This document shows positions 6,657 through 6,729 of a stretch of DNA of 6,729 nucleotides, one piece after another. Under the pieces are notes generated by a model. That model was not told the origin of the DNA and searched no databases. It worked only from the letters and a program-made list of their open reading frames with translations. The first letter of the stretch is position 1. Each line of letters opens with the position of its first letter. The position numbers were made by a program, and so were the translations under genes. Origin of the DNA: Ruminococcus sp. (GTDB taxonomy: Bacteria; Bacillota; Clostridia; Oscillospirales; Ruminococcaceae). The DNA is taken from the NCBI GenBank assembly GCA_019417865.1, contig DYCW01000057.1:1-6729 (forward strand), read 5' to 3'.

Positions 6657-6662
6657 CTCCTC
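6657..6662 (-). promoter_or_regulatory. Shine-Dalgarno site of the true ddl start
   Basis: GAGGAG on the minus strand stands eight bases before ATG 6648, and nothing comparable precedes the ATG at 6587, whose upstream bases encode GGVSSEHEVSL. This is independent support for 6648 as the original start of ddl. Confidence 0.8.
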
Positions 6663-6717
6663 ACTTTTATGCATTTACAGAAAGCTACCAAAAGCTCTCC
6701 ATACAATAATCTATTTT

Positions 6718-6726
6718 ATTATAACA
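6718..6726 (-). promoter_or_regulatory. Candidate extended -10 promoter for the ddl-murI-DUF1934-argS unit
   Basis: The minus strand reads TGTTATAAT, a perfect match to the extended -10 pattern TGnTATAAT. Transcription would start near 6711, about 63 bases before the ddl start at 6648. The -35 region lies beyond the window. The leader contains the direct repeat AAAGCT (6681-6686 and 6691-6696, plus-strand reading) with no evident hairpin or riboswitch. Confidence 0.55.
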
Positions 6727-6729
6727 GAT

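Overview
The window shows a Gram-positive, low-to-moderate-GC bacterium, most likely an anaerobic clostridium of the Ruminococcaceae/Oscillospiraceae kind. This rests on protein style and gene order (DUF1934 next to argS as in Bacillus ywiB-argS, a CdaR/PucR-like regulator beside ftsEX, strong AGGAGG-type ribosome binding sites). The species cannot be named from the sequence. Every convincing gene lies on the minus strand, so the map reads right to left.

Right part (6729 to 2568): a tightly packed gene train begins with an extended -10 promoter at the window edge. It holds ddl (D-alanine-D-alanine ligase), murI (glutamate racemase), a DUF1934/YwiB-like beta-barrel protein and argS (arginyl-tRNA synthetase). 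Gaps are 46 bases, a 4-base overlap and 21 bases, consistent with one transcript. ddl and murI supply the two D-amino-acid inputs of peptidoglycan stem peptides (D-Ala-D-Ala and D-Glu). In this sequence the ddl reading frame is broken about eight codons after its true start: the conserved N-terminal loop is still encoded, but the start codon with its ribosome binding site lies in another frame.

Middle (2567 to 2356): a 212-base A+T-rich intergenic region carries a candidate extended -10 promoter and, at the predicted start of transcription, a perfect 9-bp inverted repeat. I see no convincing terminator after argS.

Left part (2355 to 1): a CdaR/PucR-type regulator (GGDEF-like domain plus C-terminal helix-turn-helix), then after 51 bases ftsE and ftsX, which overlap by 11 bases. 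FtsEX is the ABC-type complex that controls peptidoglycan hydrolases at the membrane. ftsX is cut off near the start of its second membrane segment. The first 12 bases of the window are identical to the 3' end of the Tn5/Nextera mosaic-end adaptor, so the cut is probably the end of a contig and the last four ftsX codons are probably not genomic.

The common theme is cell-wall precursor supply and cell-wall remodelling, with argS as a translation gene in between. I found no mobile element, CRISPR array, tRNA, rRNA or new defence-like system. The points most worth a second look are the ddl frameshift, the adaptor remnant, the Asn-to-Gly change next to the first catalytic cysteine of MurI, and the inverted repeat in front of the regulator.
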